Assembly (NCBI RefSeq): GCF_042652345.1
Contig: NZ_JBHSJJ010000008.1
Coordinates: 124,001-188,000 of the forward strand
Source of the DNA: Negadavirga shengliensis
GTDB lineage: Bacteria > Bacteroidota > Bacteroidia > Cytophagales > Cyclobacteriaceae
DNA: 64,000 bases
Direction: 5' to 3'
The translations under genes and the position numbers were made by a program. Positions 46,031-53,977 of the stretch are shown piece after piece (the stretch's first letter is position 1; every line of letters starts with the position of its first letter). The notes under the pieces are model-generated. The model searched no databases. It was not told where the DNA came from and saw only the letters and a list, made by a program, of their open reading frames with translations.

Positions 46031-47146
46031 ATGAAATGGCTGATAGCACCCAACGCCTTTAAGGGCACTATTGAAGCGGATCGGGCCGCAAGTTTAATAA
46101 AGGACACCATCTTGGAAATTCGTCCACGGGATCAGGCTGAAGTTTGTCCTATTGCAGACGGTGGAGATGGCACCTGTTTGCTGCTGAGCGAACTTCTGGG
46201 ATTGGAAAAGGTATTTGCCGCTGTGAATGATCCATTGGGAAGGCCGATGAGGGGCTTTTTTGGATATGATGCCCATAGCCGGACAGCCTATCTGGATGTT
46301 TCGACTGTTTCAGGTATCAAGTGGCTGAAGGAATACGAGAAGAACCCTTGGATATGCAGCAGTTATGGCACAGGTGAGCTCATCATGAAAGCCATGGATT
46401 ATGGAGCGGGGGAGGTGGTGATAGGTTTGGGAGGCAGCGCGACGGTGGACATGGGTACGGGGATTTTACGGGCCATGGGGATGCTGTTTTTGGATGAAAA
46501 AGGGCGGGAAATCCCCATGTTTTCTCCGTATTTTCTGGAAAGAATTGCACATGTTCAACTGACCTCCGTTTTACCTGATATAAAGTTCACTTTTTTATGT
46601 GATGTCACCAACAGCTATTTTGGCGAAGAAGGGGCAATCCCCGTATTCGGTCCCCAGAAAGGGTTACAAAAACAGGATATGCGGAGATTTCTGCAAGCAT
46701 CTGAAAGTTTTTATCGGCTGTTGCAGGCGAAAAGTGAAAACGGGATAAGTGATGGGGAAGGTTTTGGGGCTGCGGGGGGCATCGCCTTGGGCATCAGCGC
46801 CTTTTTTAAAACCCAACTTGCCCCAGGCGCTTCTTACTTTTTTGAGAAAGTCCGGATGAAAGACCGCATCAAGCGTGCGGATATCATCATTACGGGTGAA
46901 GGCCGTTACGATCATCAGTCGGCTAAAGGGAAAGGCAGTTTTGAATTGATGCGATTGGTAAAGGAATTAGGAAAGGAATCCTGGTTGATTACTTCGGGAG
47001 AAGAGGCGAATGAAAGCGGGTTTGATGTGATATTACAGCTGCCCGACTTGGATTTTAAAGAGAAAGAAGTAATCGAAAGAGCTGAGGAAGCCTTGGTAAA
47101 GACTTTACAACAAACCTTGGGCAGATACAAAAATCTGAAGATATGA
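46031..47146 (+). CDS. Glycerate kinase (GlxK/GarK type)
   Basis: The 371-residue protein opens with IAPNAFKGTIEADRAASLI, then PIADGGDGTC, YGTGELIMKAMDYGAGEVVIG, GLGGSATVDMGTGILRAMG and the C-terminal ADIIITGEGRYDHQSAKGK, which are the motifs of the glycerate kinase type 1 family. It phosphorylates D-glycerate to 2- or 3-phosphoglycerate in the cytosol. It follows the symporter by 64 bases. No glyoxylate-pathway gene is visible next to it. Confidence 0.94.
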   Translation: MKWLIAPNAFKGTIEADRAASLIKDTILEIRPRDQAEVCPIADGGDGTCLLLSELLGLEKVFAAVNDPLGRPMRGFFGYDAHSRTAYLDVSTVSGIKWLKEYEKNPWICSSYGTGELIMKAMDYGAGEVVIGLGGSATVDMGTGILRAMGMLFLDEKGREIPMFSPYFLERIAHVQLTSVLPDIKFTFLCDVTNSYFGEEGAIPVFGPQKGLQKQDMRRFLQASESFYRLLQAKSENGISDGEGFGAAGGIALGISAFFKTQLAPGASYFFEKVRMKDRIKRADIIITGEGRYDHQSAKGKGSFELMRLVKELGKESWLITSGEEANESGFDVILQLPDLDFKEKEVIERAEEALVKTLQQTLGRYKNLKI

Positions 47147-47368
47147 TGTGTTTCCGTTTTGACCCATTAACTCAGGGCAGTTAAGGGCTGTAGAGGGGAT
47201 TTTTTATAAAGAAACCTGTTTTCGGCATGCCTATCCGCTCTTTAAAGATAAATTTAGTGATTATCATACATAGAAGTTTCCTTTTAATTTTGGGATTTAT
47301 TCCGGTTGGATTTCAGAAATCTGAAAGCTGCCCTTAGAATTGAATTAAAATAAGTTATATTTAATACA

Positions 47369-50023
47369 ATGGCAGCATTGATTTTTGCTAAGGTGGAAAA
47401 AATAAATTTTCATATTGTAAATTTCGTATTTCTAGTAATAGGATTTGTTCCCCTATTCCTTTCTTTATATGCAAAATCGATCAAAGGAGGAAGGGTAAAT
47501 AAATATTTTTCATGGTTGATGATGGCTTGTTTTATCTATTCTTTGGGCAATGCGCTGGAGATGTTTGCGGCTTCGTTGAATTGGAAAATCGCCTTTTTGA
47601 AAATGGAATATTTGGGGGCTGTTTTTTTGGGCCCTTTGATGCTTATGTTGGCAATTCATTATACCGGTAACGAAAAACTCGTAAATAGAAAATCGGTCTC
47701 TATGATTTTCCTTGTTTCATTTTCCTTATTGGGACTGGTTCTTACCAATCCTTTTCACAGGTTATTTTACAGGGAATTTGCGGTGGAATTCAATGGCTTG
47801 ATTGACCACCTGGTTTCCAGAAAAGGGATGCTATACTGGGTACATCAGACCTACACGGTGCTGCTCTTGGTAATCAGTTTATGGTTACTTATCAGGATGG
47901 CACAGGAAGTTCCCCATTCTGTCCGCAGGCAGGTTTATATGGTGCTTTTTGGATTGTGTTGTCCCTTTATTATTTATTTATGGTACCTGACGGGTACGAT
48001 ACCCTACCAGTTAGATGTCATTCCTTTCGGCTTTGCATTGGCAGGGATATTTATATTTTTGGGTTTGTTAAAGTTTAAACTTTTTCAGATTGCGCCGGTA
48101 GCCTATAAGACCCTTTTTGACAATATGGAGGATGGCGTAATTGTTACGGATTTAGAGCATAACCTGATTACCTGTAACTTGTCAGCGAAAAGATTTATGG
48201 CTTTTGGATCGGCCGAAATGACTCTTGGAAATATCCGGGAAGAGTGGCCTGAAGTGGCTGAGTTAATAATATCCCCCCTTGATTTTGATGTCAGGGAATT
48301 TCACAAAATACAACAGGAGTATCTTCACTGGTTTTTAGCCTCCAAGTCCGTCATTAAAGACAACAAGGATAACGTCGTCGGCAATATTATTTCATTAAGG
48401 GATATAACCCAGGAAAAGAACTACCGGCTTGAAATAGAAAAAGCCAGGGAAGCTGCTGAAAAGGCTAATCAAGCCAAGAGTGAATTTTTGGCCAACATGA
48501 GTCATGAAATCCGCACCCCCTTAAATGGTGTGATAGGGTTTACGGAATTGCTCACCAATACGCAGTTAAATGAACAACAGAAGCGGTATGCCAATACAGC
48601 TTTGCAATCTGCGGGCGCCCTTTTGGATTTGATCAATGATATACTGGACCTGGCCAAAATAGAAGCCGGTAAGACCGAAATGGATTATAAGAAAACAAAT
48701 TTATATGACCTGTTGCAGACTGTGGTGGAAGTACTTTGTTTTCAGGCGCACCAAAAAGGTCTCGAATTGCTGCTCGATATTGAAGAAGAGGTGCCGGAAT
48801 GGGTAGTGGTCGACCGGCAAAAACTAAAACAAATTCTGATCAATTTATTGAATAACGCACTCAAGTTTACCCAAAAAGGCGAAGTCATCTTAAAAGTCAG
48901 TCGTTCGGAGGTGGAGAAAGGAAAGGAGATCCTTCTTAAATTTGCGATAAAAGATACGGGAATCGGTATAGAGCAGGAAAAGCAGACCCTTATTTTTGAT
49001 GCGTTTTCACAAGCCGATTCATCCACCACAAAAAAATATGGAGGTACAGGATTAGGTCTGACCATTTCAACGCGATTACTGTCGATGATGGGCAGTAAAA
49101 TCCGGTTGGACAGTTGCGTCGGCAAAGGCAGCACTTTCTATTTTGACCTTTTGTTGCCTTTCTTTGAAGAAGGTACTCCGAAGATGGATTTTTTTCCTTC
49201 GCTGTCAAAAGTCCTCCTAATTGACAATAATGAGAGTTCACGCGACATCATACAGCGTTATTGCAGGAGATTATCGGTGACGGCGATAAGTACCGGCGAC
49301 TTTGGTGAAGCTTTCGGATGGATGGAAACGGCTGACGGGAAATTCCAGGCGGTCATCATGGATCATAAGGTTCTCGGGTCAGGCAGCATTATCGCCGTGG
49401 AAAAAATAACGAATCTCTTTAAAAACAAATATGAACAACCCCACTTTGTAGCAATGGTAGGCGCTGACGATGGGGAAGTAACAATAGAACAATATAAGAG
49501 GGCAGGTTATGGGCTGTTTTTAAATAAACCGGTGACGTTGCAGAAACTCATAGCGCTTTTTAAGTCTCTTTCCAATGAAAAAGACCATTTTGACCGGAAA
49601 GGCGGAGCAATTCAGGATGTCCATCAACAAGGGATATCGGTCCTGTTGGTAGAAGATAATTCCATCAACAGAATGCTGATAAAAGTTTATATGGAGCGAT
49701 TGTTCCCCGGGGTGGAAGTGATAGATGCGGATAGTGGCAGAAAAGCATTGGAGCTTTATGAATCAAGAGGGCCGGATTTGGTCCTTACCGACTTGAGCAT
49801 CCAGGATATGAACGGGTATGAAATCTGTAATTTGATCAGGAATTTACCCGGAGGAAAGGACATACCCATAATTGGGCTTTCAGTCAATGCATTAAATACT
49901 GAAAAGAAGCGTGGTTATCGTGGAGATTTCAATGATTTCATGACAAAGCCGATATTTCATGAAACTTTTAAAGCAGTGATGGAACGCTGGCTGCCCAAAA
50001 AACACAACGGCCATATAGGATGA
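47369..50023 (+). CDS. Hybrid sensor histidine kinase with two receiver domains
   Basis: The 884-residue protein has an N-terminal seven-helix membrane sensor (about 10-235, like the histidine-kinase 7TM domain), a PAS domain (about 248-350, starting LFDNMEDGVIVTDLEHNL), HisKA with His379 in NMSHEIRTPLNGVIGF, HATPase (IEQEKQTLIFDAFSQADSST, GGTGLGLTIS) and two receiver domains. The first receiver has Asp665 in VIMDHKVLG, the second Asp808 in VLTDLSIQDMNG. There is no DNA-binding or Hpt domain and no regulator next door, so phosphate must pass to an unlinked partner. The stop codon lies inside a bidirectional terminator. Confidence 0.95.
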   Translation: MAALIFAKVEKINFHIVNFVFLVIGFVPLFLSLYAKSIKGGRVNKYFSWLMMACFIYSLGNALEMFAASLNWKIAFLKMEYLGAVFLGPLMLMLAIHYTGNEKLVNRKSVSMIFLVSFSLLGLVLTNPFHRLFYREFAVEFNGLIDHLVSRKGMLYWVHQTYTVLLLVISLWLLIRMAQEVPHSVRRQVYMVLFGLCCPFIIYLWYLTGTIPYQLDVIPFGFALAGIFIFLGLLKFKLFQIAPVAYKTLFDNMEDGVIVTDLEHNLITCNLSAKRFMAFGSAEMTLGNIREEWPEVAELIISPLDFDVREFHKIQQEYLHWFLASKSVIKDNKDNVVGNIISLRDITQEKNYRLEIEKAREAAEKANQAKSEFLANMSHEIRTPLNGVIGFTELLTNTQLNEQQKRYANTALQSAGALLDLINDILDLAKIEAGKTEMDYKKTNLYDLLQTVVEVLCFQAHQKGLELLLDIEEEVPEWVVVDRQKLKQILINLLNNALKFTQKGEVILKVSRSEVEKGKEILLKFAIKDTGIGIEQEKQTLIFDAFSQADSSTTKKYGGTGLGLTISTRLLSMMGSKIRLDSCVGKGSTFYFDLLLPFFEEGTPKMDFFPSLSKVLLIDNNESSRDIIQRYCRRLSVTAISTGDFGEAFGWMETADGKFQAVIMDHKVLGSGSIIAVEKITNLFKNKYEQPHFVAMVGADDGEVTIEQYKRAGYGLFLNKPVTLQKLIALFKSLSNEKDHFDRKGGAIQDVHQQGISVLLVEDNSINRMLIKVYMERLFPGVEVIDADSGRKALELYESRGPDLVLTDLSIQDMNGYEICNLIRNLPGGKDIPIIGLSVNALNTEKKRGYRGDFNDFMTKPIFHETFKAVMERWLPKKHNGHIG

Positions 50024-50048
50024 ACATGGCCGTTGTAGGTAGTTTTTT
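50004..50048. terminator. Bidirectional terminator shared by kinase and ferredoxin genes
   Basis: ACAACGGCCAT (50004-50014) pairs exactly with ATGGCCGTTGT (50026-50036). On the plus strand Ts follow at 50043-50048; on the minus strand GTTTTTTG follows directly. The left arm encodes the last residues of the kinase. Confidence 0.85.
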
Positions 50049-50367
50049 AATTATCTTCTCCCCGGAGTTTAATGACCGCTCCTTCCAGCTCTCCGCTTAT
50101 CCTGATTTGGCAGGCCAGACGGCTGGTGGGATAATATTCAGGTAAAGCCTCCAATTGGTCCAATTCCACATCCGAAGCTTCTCCCAGACCATTTTTTCCT
50201 TCCAATACTTCAACATGACAGGTGGCACATAACGCCATCCCGCCACAGGTGGCCAGTACCGGATACTCGGAAGCTTTAAGCACTTCCATTAAGCTTAAGC
50301 CCATGTCATCAGGGGCTTCTATCGTCTGACGGTTTCCGTCGTGATCTTCTACTGTGAATGTTACCAT
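50047..50367 (-). CDS. 2Fe-2S ferredoxin (adrenodoxin type)
   Basis: The 106-residue protein has four cluster cysteines in the adrenodoxin arrangement: Cys41, Cys47 and Cys50 in CGGMALCATC, and Cys86 in RLACQIRI. Length and acidic character fit soluble electron carriers. It starts 15 bases after the stop of the ferredoxin-NADP reductase, so the two are surely co-transcribed and probably redox partners. Confidence 0.95.
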   Translation of the reverse strand: MVTFTVEDHDGNRQTIEAPDDMGLSLMEVLKASEYPVLATCGGMALCATCHVEVLEGKNGLGEASDVELDQLEALPEYYPTSRLACQIRISGELEGAVIKLRGEDN

Positions 50368-50382
50368 GCTGCAAAAATAAGA

Positions 50383-51387
50383 TTAAAATGCATTCACTCC
50401 ATTGACAGTGGTATATTTAAAACTTAATTTTTGGTCAGGATATACATATTTGAAGGCGGAATGCATCATGATCGCCGCTTCGTGGAAGCCGCAGAGAATC
50501 AGTTTCAGTTTTCCCGGGTAGGTGTTGATGTCTCCTATCGCATAGATTCTGTCCACGCCGGTTGAATAATCCGTCGTATCCACCTCAATGGCATTTTTGT
50601 CAATGGTTAATCCCCAATCAGCGATTGGTCCGAGTTTGGGGCTCAGCCCGAAAAGCGGAATCAGGTAATCCGTGTCGATCTTGATTTGGGATTTGGCTTT
50701 GTCCTCCAATAATACCGTTGCCAGACGACCATTTCCACCCAATTCTTTTAAATTGGCGGAAAGGATCAAATCTATTTTACCGTTGTTTGCCATATCAAAC
50801 ACCTTTGCCGCAGAATCCGGGGCACCTCTGAACGTCTCATTGCGGTGAACCAAGGTCACTCTTTTGGCCACGTCGGCCAAGTATATGGCCCAGTCCAAGG
50901 CAGAATCCCCGCCACCGGCCAACACCACCTTTTTATCCCTGAATTGTTCCGGATTTTTTACCATATATGCCACCCCTTTGCCTTCAAAATGCTCAAGGTT
51001 TTCCAATACAGGTTTTCTGGGTTCGAAACAACCCAAGCCCCCTGCTATGACAATCACCTGGGCGTGTATCTGGGTTTTGTCATTGGTAGTGATTACGTAT
51101 GACCCGTCTTCCTGTTTGGTCAGGTGATCCACCCTTTCTCCCAGTGAGAAAGTAGGCTTGAACGGTTTGATCTGCTCCATGAGATTGTCTACCAACTCCT
51201 GCGCTTTTATCTCAGGATATCCGGGTATGTCATAAATGGGTTTTTGTGGATAGATTTCCGAAAGCTGACCGCCTACCTGCGGCAATGCGTCTATCAAATG
51301 ACAACGCATCTTTAACAATCCTGCTTCAAAGACGGCAAATAAACCAACGGGGCCCGCTCCGATAATGCAAATGTCAGTAGTAATCAT
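50383..51387 (-). CDS. Ferredoxin-NADP+ reductase, thioredoxin-reductase-like
   Basis: The 334-residue flavoprotein has the FAD motif ICIIGAGPVGLFAVFEAG, GGQLSEIYPQKPIYDIPGYP, the NADP-binding VVLAGGGDSALDWAIYLAD and the C-terminal DRIYAIGDINTYPGKLKLIL. It lacks the CxxC of true thioredoxin reductase, which fits the bacterial FNR type of this fold. It passes electrons between NADPH and the ferredoxin encoded just after it. A 15-bp exact palindrome sits just upstream of its start and a -7 box just beyond that. Confidence 0.92.
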   Translation of the reverse strand: MITTDICIIGAGPVGLFAVFEAGLLKMRCHLIDALPQVGGQLSEIYPQKPIYDIPGYPEIKAQELVDNLMEQIKPFKPTFSLGERVDHLTKQEDGSYVITTNDKTQIHAQVIVIAGGLGCFEPRKPVLENLEHFEGKGVAYMVKNPEQFRDKKVVLAGGGDSALDWAIYLADVAKRVTLVHRNETFRGAPDSAAKVFDMANNGKIDLILSANLKELGGNGRLATVLLEDKAKSQIKIDTDYLIPLFGLSPKLGPIADWGLTIDKNAIEVDTTDYSTGVDRIYAIGDINTYPGKLKLILCGFHEAAIMMHSAFKYVYPDQKLSFKYTTVNGVNAF

Positions 51388-51400
51388 GGTGTTTTATGTT

Positions 51401-51415
51401 ATTGGTTCAACCAAT
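51401..51415. promoter_or_regulatory. 15-bp exact palindrome upstream of fnr
   Basis: ATTGGTT, C, AACCAAT. It lies between the -7 box (51435) and the ATG (51387), a position where a repressor would block transcription. Confidence 0.6.
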
Positions 51416-51434
51416 TAAATTTCGATTGTTTGTA

Positions 51435-51442
51435 CAAATATA
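51435..51442 (-). promoter_or_regulatory. Candidate -7 box for the fnr-ferredoxin operon
   Basis: Minus strand TATATTTG, 47 bases before the fnr ATG. Confidence 0.55.
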
Positions 51443-51478
51443 ATTAGTATGACAACTAAATCACTTACTTTATACAAA

Positions 51479-51913
51479 TTATTCTTCAAGATTATTATAT
51501 ATGGTATTCAGAATCCGTCTGAACTCGTTGAAATCCGATTCATTCAGGTTTTCCCATGCTTTTTGCCTGATCAACGCAATCTGTGGTTTAAGTTCGGCTA
51601 CCTTTTCTTTTCCATCATCTGTCAAACTCAGATGAAAACTTCTCCTGTCCTGAGGGTGCTGACTCCTCGCCACATATCCCTTTTTGCACAGTATGTCTAT
51701 GATCCTTGTCAAAGTCGGATGGTCTTTAAAAACCAATTGTGCCAACTCAGTTTGACTGAGTATTTCGTTTTCAGCCAGATTTTTCATGACCAGCCATTGG
51801 TCTACAGTGACATCAAAGTCATTCAATTTGAACTTTTGCTGGGCGTACTGTTTTACCTTTCTGGCTGTCCTGTCCAGCAAAAAGGAATATTTACTAAATT
51901 GCTCGTATGTCAT
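51479..51913 (-). CDS. MarR family transcriptional regulator
   Basis: With the ATG at 51911-51913 the product is 144 residues (MTYEQFSKYSFLLDRTARKV), the usual MarR size; upstream extension in frame has no homology and crosses a -7 box. The winged helix-turn-helix covers ILSQTELAQLVFKDHPTLTRIIDILCKKGYV with wing SQHPQDRRSFHLSLTDDG, shown here in parts. MarR proteins are dimers that release DNA on binding small phenolic or oxidant ligands. Flanking palindromes upstream of fnr and between marR and the divergent SDR gene are its likely targets. Confidence 0.92.
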   Translation of the reverse strand: MTYEQFSKYSFLLDRTARKVKQYAQQKFKLNDFDVTVDQWLVMKNLAENEILSQTELAQLVFKDHPTLTRIIDILCKKGYVARSQHPQDRRSFHLSLTDDGKEKVAELKPQIALIRQKAWENLNESDFNEFRRILNTIYNNLEE

Positions 51914-51930
51914 ACCAATTATTAGTGAGA

Positions 51931-51938
51931 CAAATATA
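51931..51938 (-). promoter_or_regulatory. Candidate -7 box for marR
   Basis: Minus strand TATATTTG, 17 bases before the marR ATG. Confidence 0.5.
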
Positions 51939-51968
51939 AGCAATATTTTTTTCTTAATTCCAATTAAC

Positions 51969-51985
51969 CCTATAAAATTTATAGG
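51969..51985. promoter_or_regulatory. 17-bp exact palindrome between marR and SDR gene
   Basis: CCTATAAA, A, TTTATAGG, in the 136-base divergent intergenic region, about 30 bases upstream of the marR -7 box. Candidate MarR operator. Confidence 0.65.
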
Positions 51986-52049
51986 ATTTGTTAAATAAAG
52001 TTTTTGTGCGGTTATTTGCAAGTTATTTTTAGAAAAAAGATCTTTAAGA

Positions 52050-52838
52050 ATGAAAATAAATTTAAAAGGACTACATGCTGTGGTAGGCGGGGGCAGTAGA
52101 GGATTGGGATATGCTTGTGCCTGGCAACTCGCGTCCTGCGGCGCCAGGGTCACGCTGATGGCCAGAAATGAAAACAACCTCCAAAAAGCCTTGGCTGAAC
52201 TTCCTGCAGACGATGGACAAGAACATCATTTTTTGGCAGTGGACTATTATGACACTGAGGGACTGAAGAAAAAAACCGATGCCTATTTTGCTGAACGTCC
52301 GATTGATATCCTCGTCAACAATACCAATGGGCCGGCAGCAGGCACTGTCTTGGAAAAAAACCTGGAAGATTATCAGGCGGCTTTTGATCTCCTGTTCAAA
52401 AGTTATCACCGGATGGCACACTTGGCACTGGATGGAATGAAAAAAAGGGGATACGGCAGGATCATCAATGTGTCGTCTATTTCTGTAAAGGAGCCGATTC
52501 GGGATCTTGTCCTTTCCAACACCATTCGGACAGCCGTGATAAGTTGGGCCAAATGCCTGGCACGGGAAGTGGCCCCATTTGGCATCACGGTAAACAGTGT
52601 GCTAACCGGTTCCTTTGATACGGAGAGAATAGAAGAGGTCATGGAGGCCCAATCCAAATCCTCCGGTGTCCCGATGGATGACCTTCTAAAACAAAAGAAT
52701 GAGCGTATTCCTGCGGGAAGATTGGGGAGGCCTGAAGAATATGGGTATCTGGTTTCTTTTTTGGCTTCTCCGTTTGCCGCTTATATCAACGGTGCCAATA
52801 TCCCAATAGACGGAGGTTATTTGCGGTCAGTATCATAA
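52050..52838 (+). CDS. Atypical short-chain dehydrogenase/reductase
   Basis: The 262-residue protein has the nucleotide-binding GGGSRGLGYA (13-22) and NNTNGP in place of NNAG. The catalytic Ser is present (Ser143, in NVSSISV), but where Tyr and Lys of YxxxK should lie, 13 and 17 residues later, it has Ser156 and Arg160 (LSNTIRTAV). The following region (LAREVAPFGITVNSVLTGSF) is well conserved. This fits the FabG-like SDR subgroup that lacks the standard tetrad. It is divergent from marR and may be its target, possibly acting on a toxic carbonyl or having a non-catalytic role. Confidence 0.88.
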   Translation: MKINLKGLHAVVGGGSRGLGYACAWQLASCGARVTLMARNENNLQKALAELPADDGQEHHFLAVDYYDTEGLKKKTDAYFAERPIDILVNNTNGPAAGTVLEKNLEDYQAAFDLLFKSYHRMAHLALDGMKKRGYGRIINVSSISVKEPIRDLVLSNTIRTAVISWAKCLAREVAPFGITVNSVLTGSFDTERIEEVMEAQSKSSGVPMDDLLKQKNERIPAGRLGRPEEYGYLVSFLASPFAAYINGANIPIDGGYLRSVS

Positions 52839-52840
52839 AA

Positions 52841-52868
52841 AAGGGTCCACCAATGGCGGACCCTTTTC
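52841..52868. terminator. Bidirectional terminator between SDR and cytochrome genes
   Basis: AAGGGTCC (52841-52848) pairs with GGACCCTT (52858-52865), with As before and Ts after, between convergent genes. Confidence 0.85.
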
Positions 52869-52882
52869 TTGTAAAACGAACC

Positions 52883-53863
52883 TTAACTATTACTATTTGG
52901 TTTGAATTTTTCCACGTAATTTTCTACGGGATCCAGGCTCTGGAGGTATTCAAAAATGGCTCCCAAATCCTCTTCGTTCATTCCTGAATACATTGCCCAG
53001 GGCATTATGGTTTGCATTTCCCCGGGCCGCACTTTTGTCAGATTGGAATGATCTGAATACATTTTAAAGCGTTGTATGAACATGTCTTTTGTCCAGTTTG
53101 CCAGCCCGCTTTCATGAGGGGTAAGATTTGGTGTGGTCAGGACGCTGCCATCGGGAAAGATGAATTCGCGTCCTCCTGCCAGCCATGCTCCTACATAGTC
53201 ACCCTTTTCGAATTTGGTATGGCAATCCCTGCATGCTGATGCGGTAACCAGGTAATTTCCATAGGCTAATTGGTCCGAGGGGTCAGGTTTTTTGGTTAAA
53301 GCAGCTTTTTTAGGCATGGTACGCATGATCAGGTTGATCGGAAAATCCGGCTTGGACTTTCCGTGGTTGGAGGCAACTGGTTCCAATGACCGGATATAAG
53401 CGATGACGGCTTCGATGTCTTCGGGGTCCAGTTGGCCAAACCCATGATACGGCATCACTGGAAAAATCGGGTCTCCATCCCTTTTTACGCCAGTGGTAAT
53501 CAGTCTGAAAAGTTCGCCGTCCGTCCAATCTCCTATCCCAAACGGGGTGATGTTGGGAGAAATAAAAACACCGGGGAATCCCATTGAATGATCAAAACGC
53601 TCACCTCCTACGGCCTCTGTTCCCGGTTTAGGCGGAGCACTGTAAATACTGAAATCCCTTTGTGAATGACAGTCAATACACTGCATCACGTGATAGGCAA
53701 GGTATTTCCCCCTTTCGATTTTTTCAGGGGTCGGGGTTACCTGATAGTCTGATGGGGCAGGGCCTACATTGGGTAAGGCAACGGAGACATAGATAACGGC
53801 GCCTATGACCATAATGAAAAGTAATGAAACGCCAATGATCAAAATTTTAAATGCTTTTTTCAT
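52883..53863 (-). CDS. Dihaem c-type cytochrome
   Basis: The 326-residue protein has an uncleaved N-terminal helix or signal anchor (about 7-28) and two haem sites, CIDCH (Cys62, Cys65, His66) and CRDCH (Cys211, Cys214, His215). Candidate axial Met ligands are in VMPYHGF and in the C-terminal IMPWAMYSGM. It resembles cytochrome c subunits of periplasmic dehydrogenases that pass electrons to terminal oxidases. No dehydrogenase gene is adjacent, so the donor is unknown. It is transcribed alone behind the palindrome at 53927. Confidence 0.92.
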   Translation of the reverse strand: MKKAFKILIIGVSLLFIMVIGAVIYVSVALPNVGPAPSDYQVTPTPEKIERGKYLAYHVMQCIDCHSQRDFSIYSAPPKPGTEAVGGERFDHSMGFPGVFISPNITPFGIGDWTDGELFRLITTGVKRDGDPIFPVMPYHGFGQLDPEDIEAVIAYIRSLEPVASNHGKSKPDFPINLIMRTMPKKAALTKKPDPSDQLAYGNYLVTASACRDCHTKFEKGDYVGAWLAGGREFIFPDGSVLTTPNLTPHESGLANWTKDMFIQRFKMYSDHSNLTKVRPGEMQTIMPWAMYSGMNEEDLGAIFEYLQSLDPVENYVEKFKPNSNS

Positions 53864-53926
53864 GGTGTGAACATTTTTTTAAGGTTATTTTACACTTCAA
53901 ATTTCCTGTTGCGCTTTCAATTTTCT

Positions 53927-53944
53927 ATCACCCATTTGGGTGAT
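53927..53944. promoter_or_regulatory. 18-bp exact palindrome upstream of the cytochrome gene
   Basis: ATCACCCA, TT, TGGGTGAT. It lies 63 bases upstream of the cytochrome ATG and 33 bases after the LuxR-type gene. It could be an operator; on the plus strand five Ts follow, but no plus-strand gene ends here. Confidence 0.55.
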
Positions 53945-53977
53945 TTTTCAATTTCAATTAAAAAAAGACTGTGTGTT

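Noticed and set aside
47147..47368. Possible RNA gene before the histidine kinase
   Set aside because: AT-rich leader with no tRNA-like or conserved stem structure visible.
51914..52177. Extension of marR upstream to 52177
   Set aside because: It has no homology, crosses the promoter and palindrome, and overlaps the divergent SDR start.
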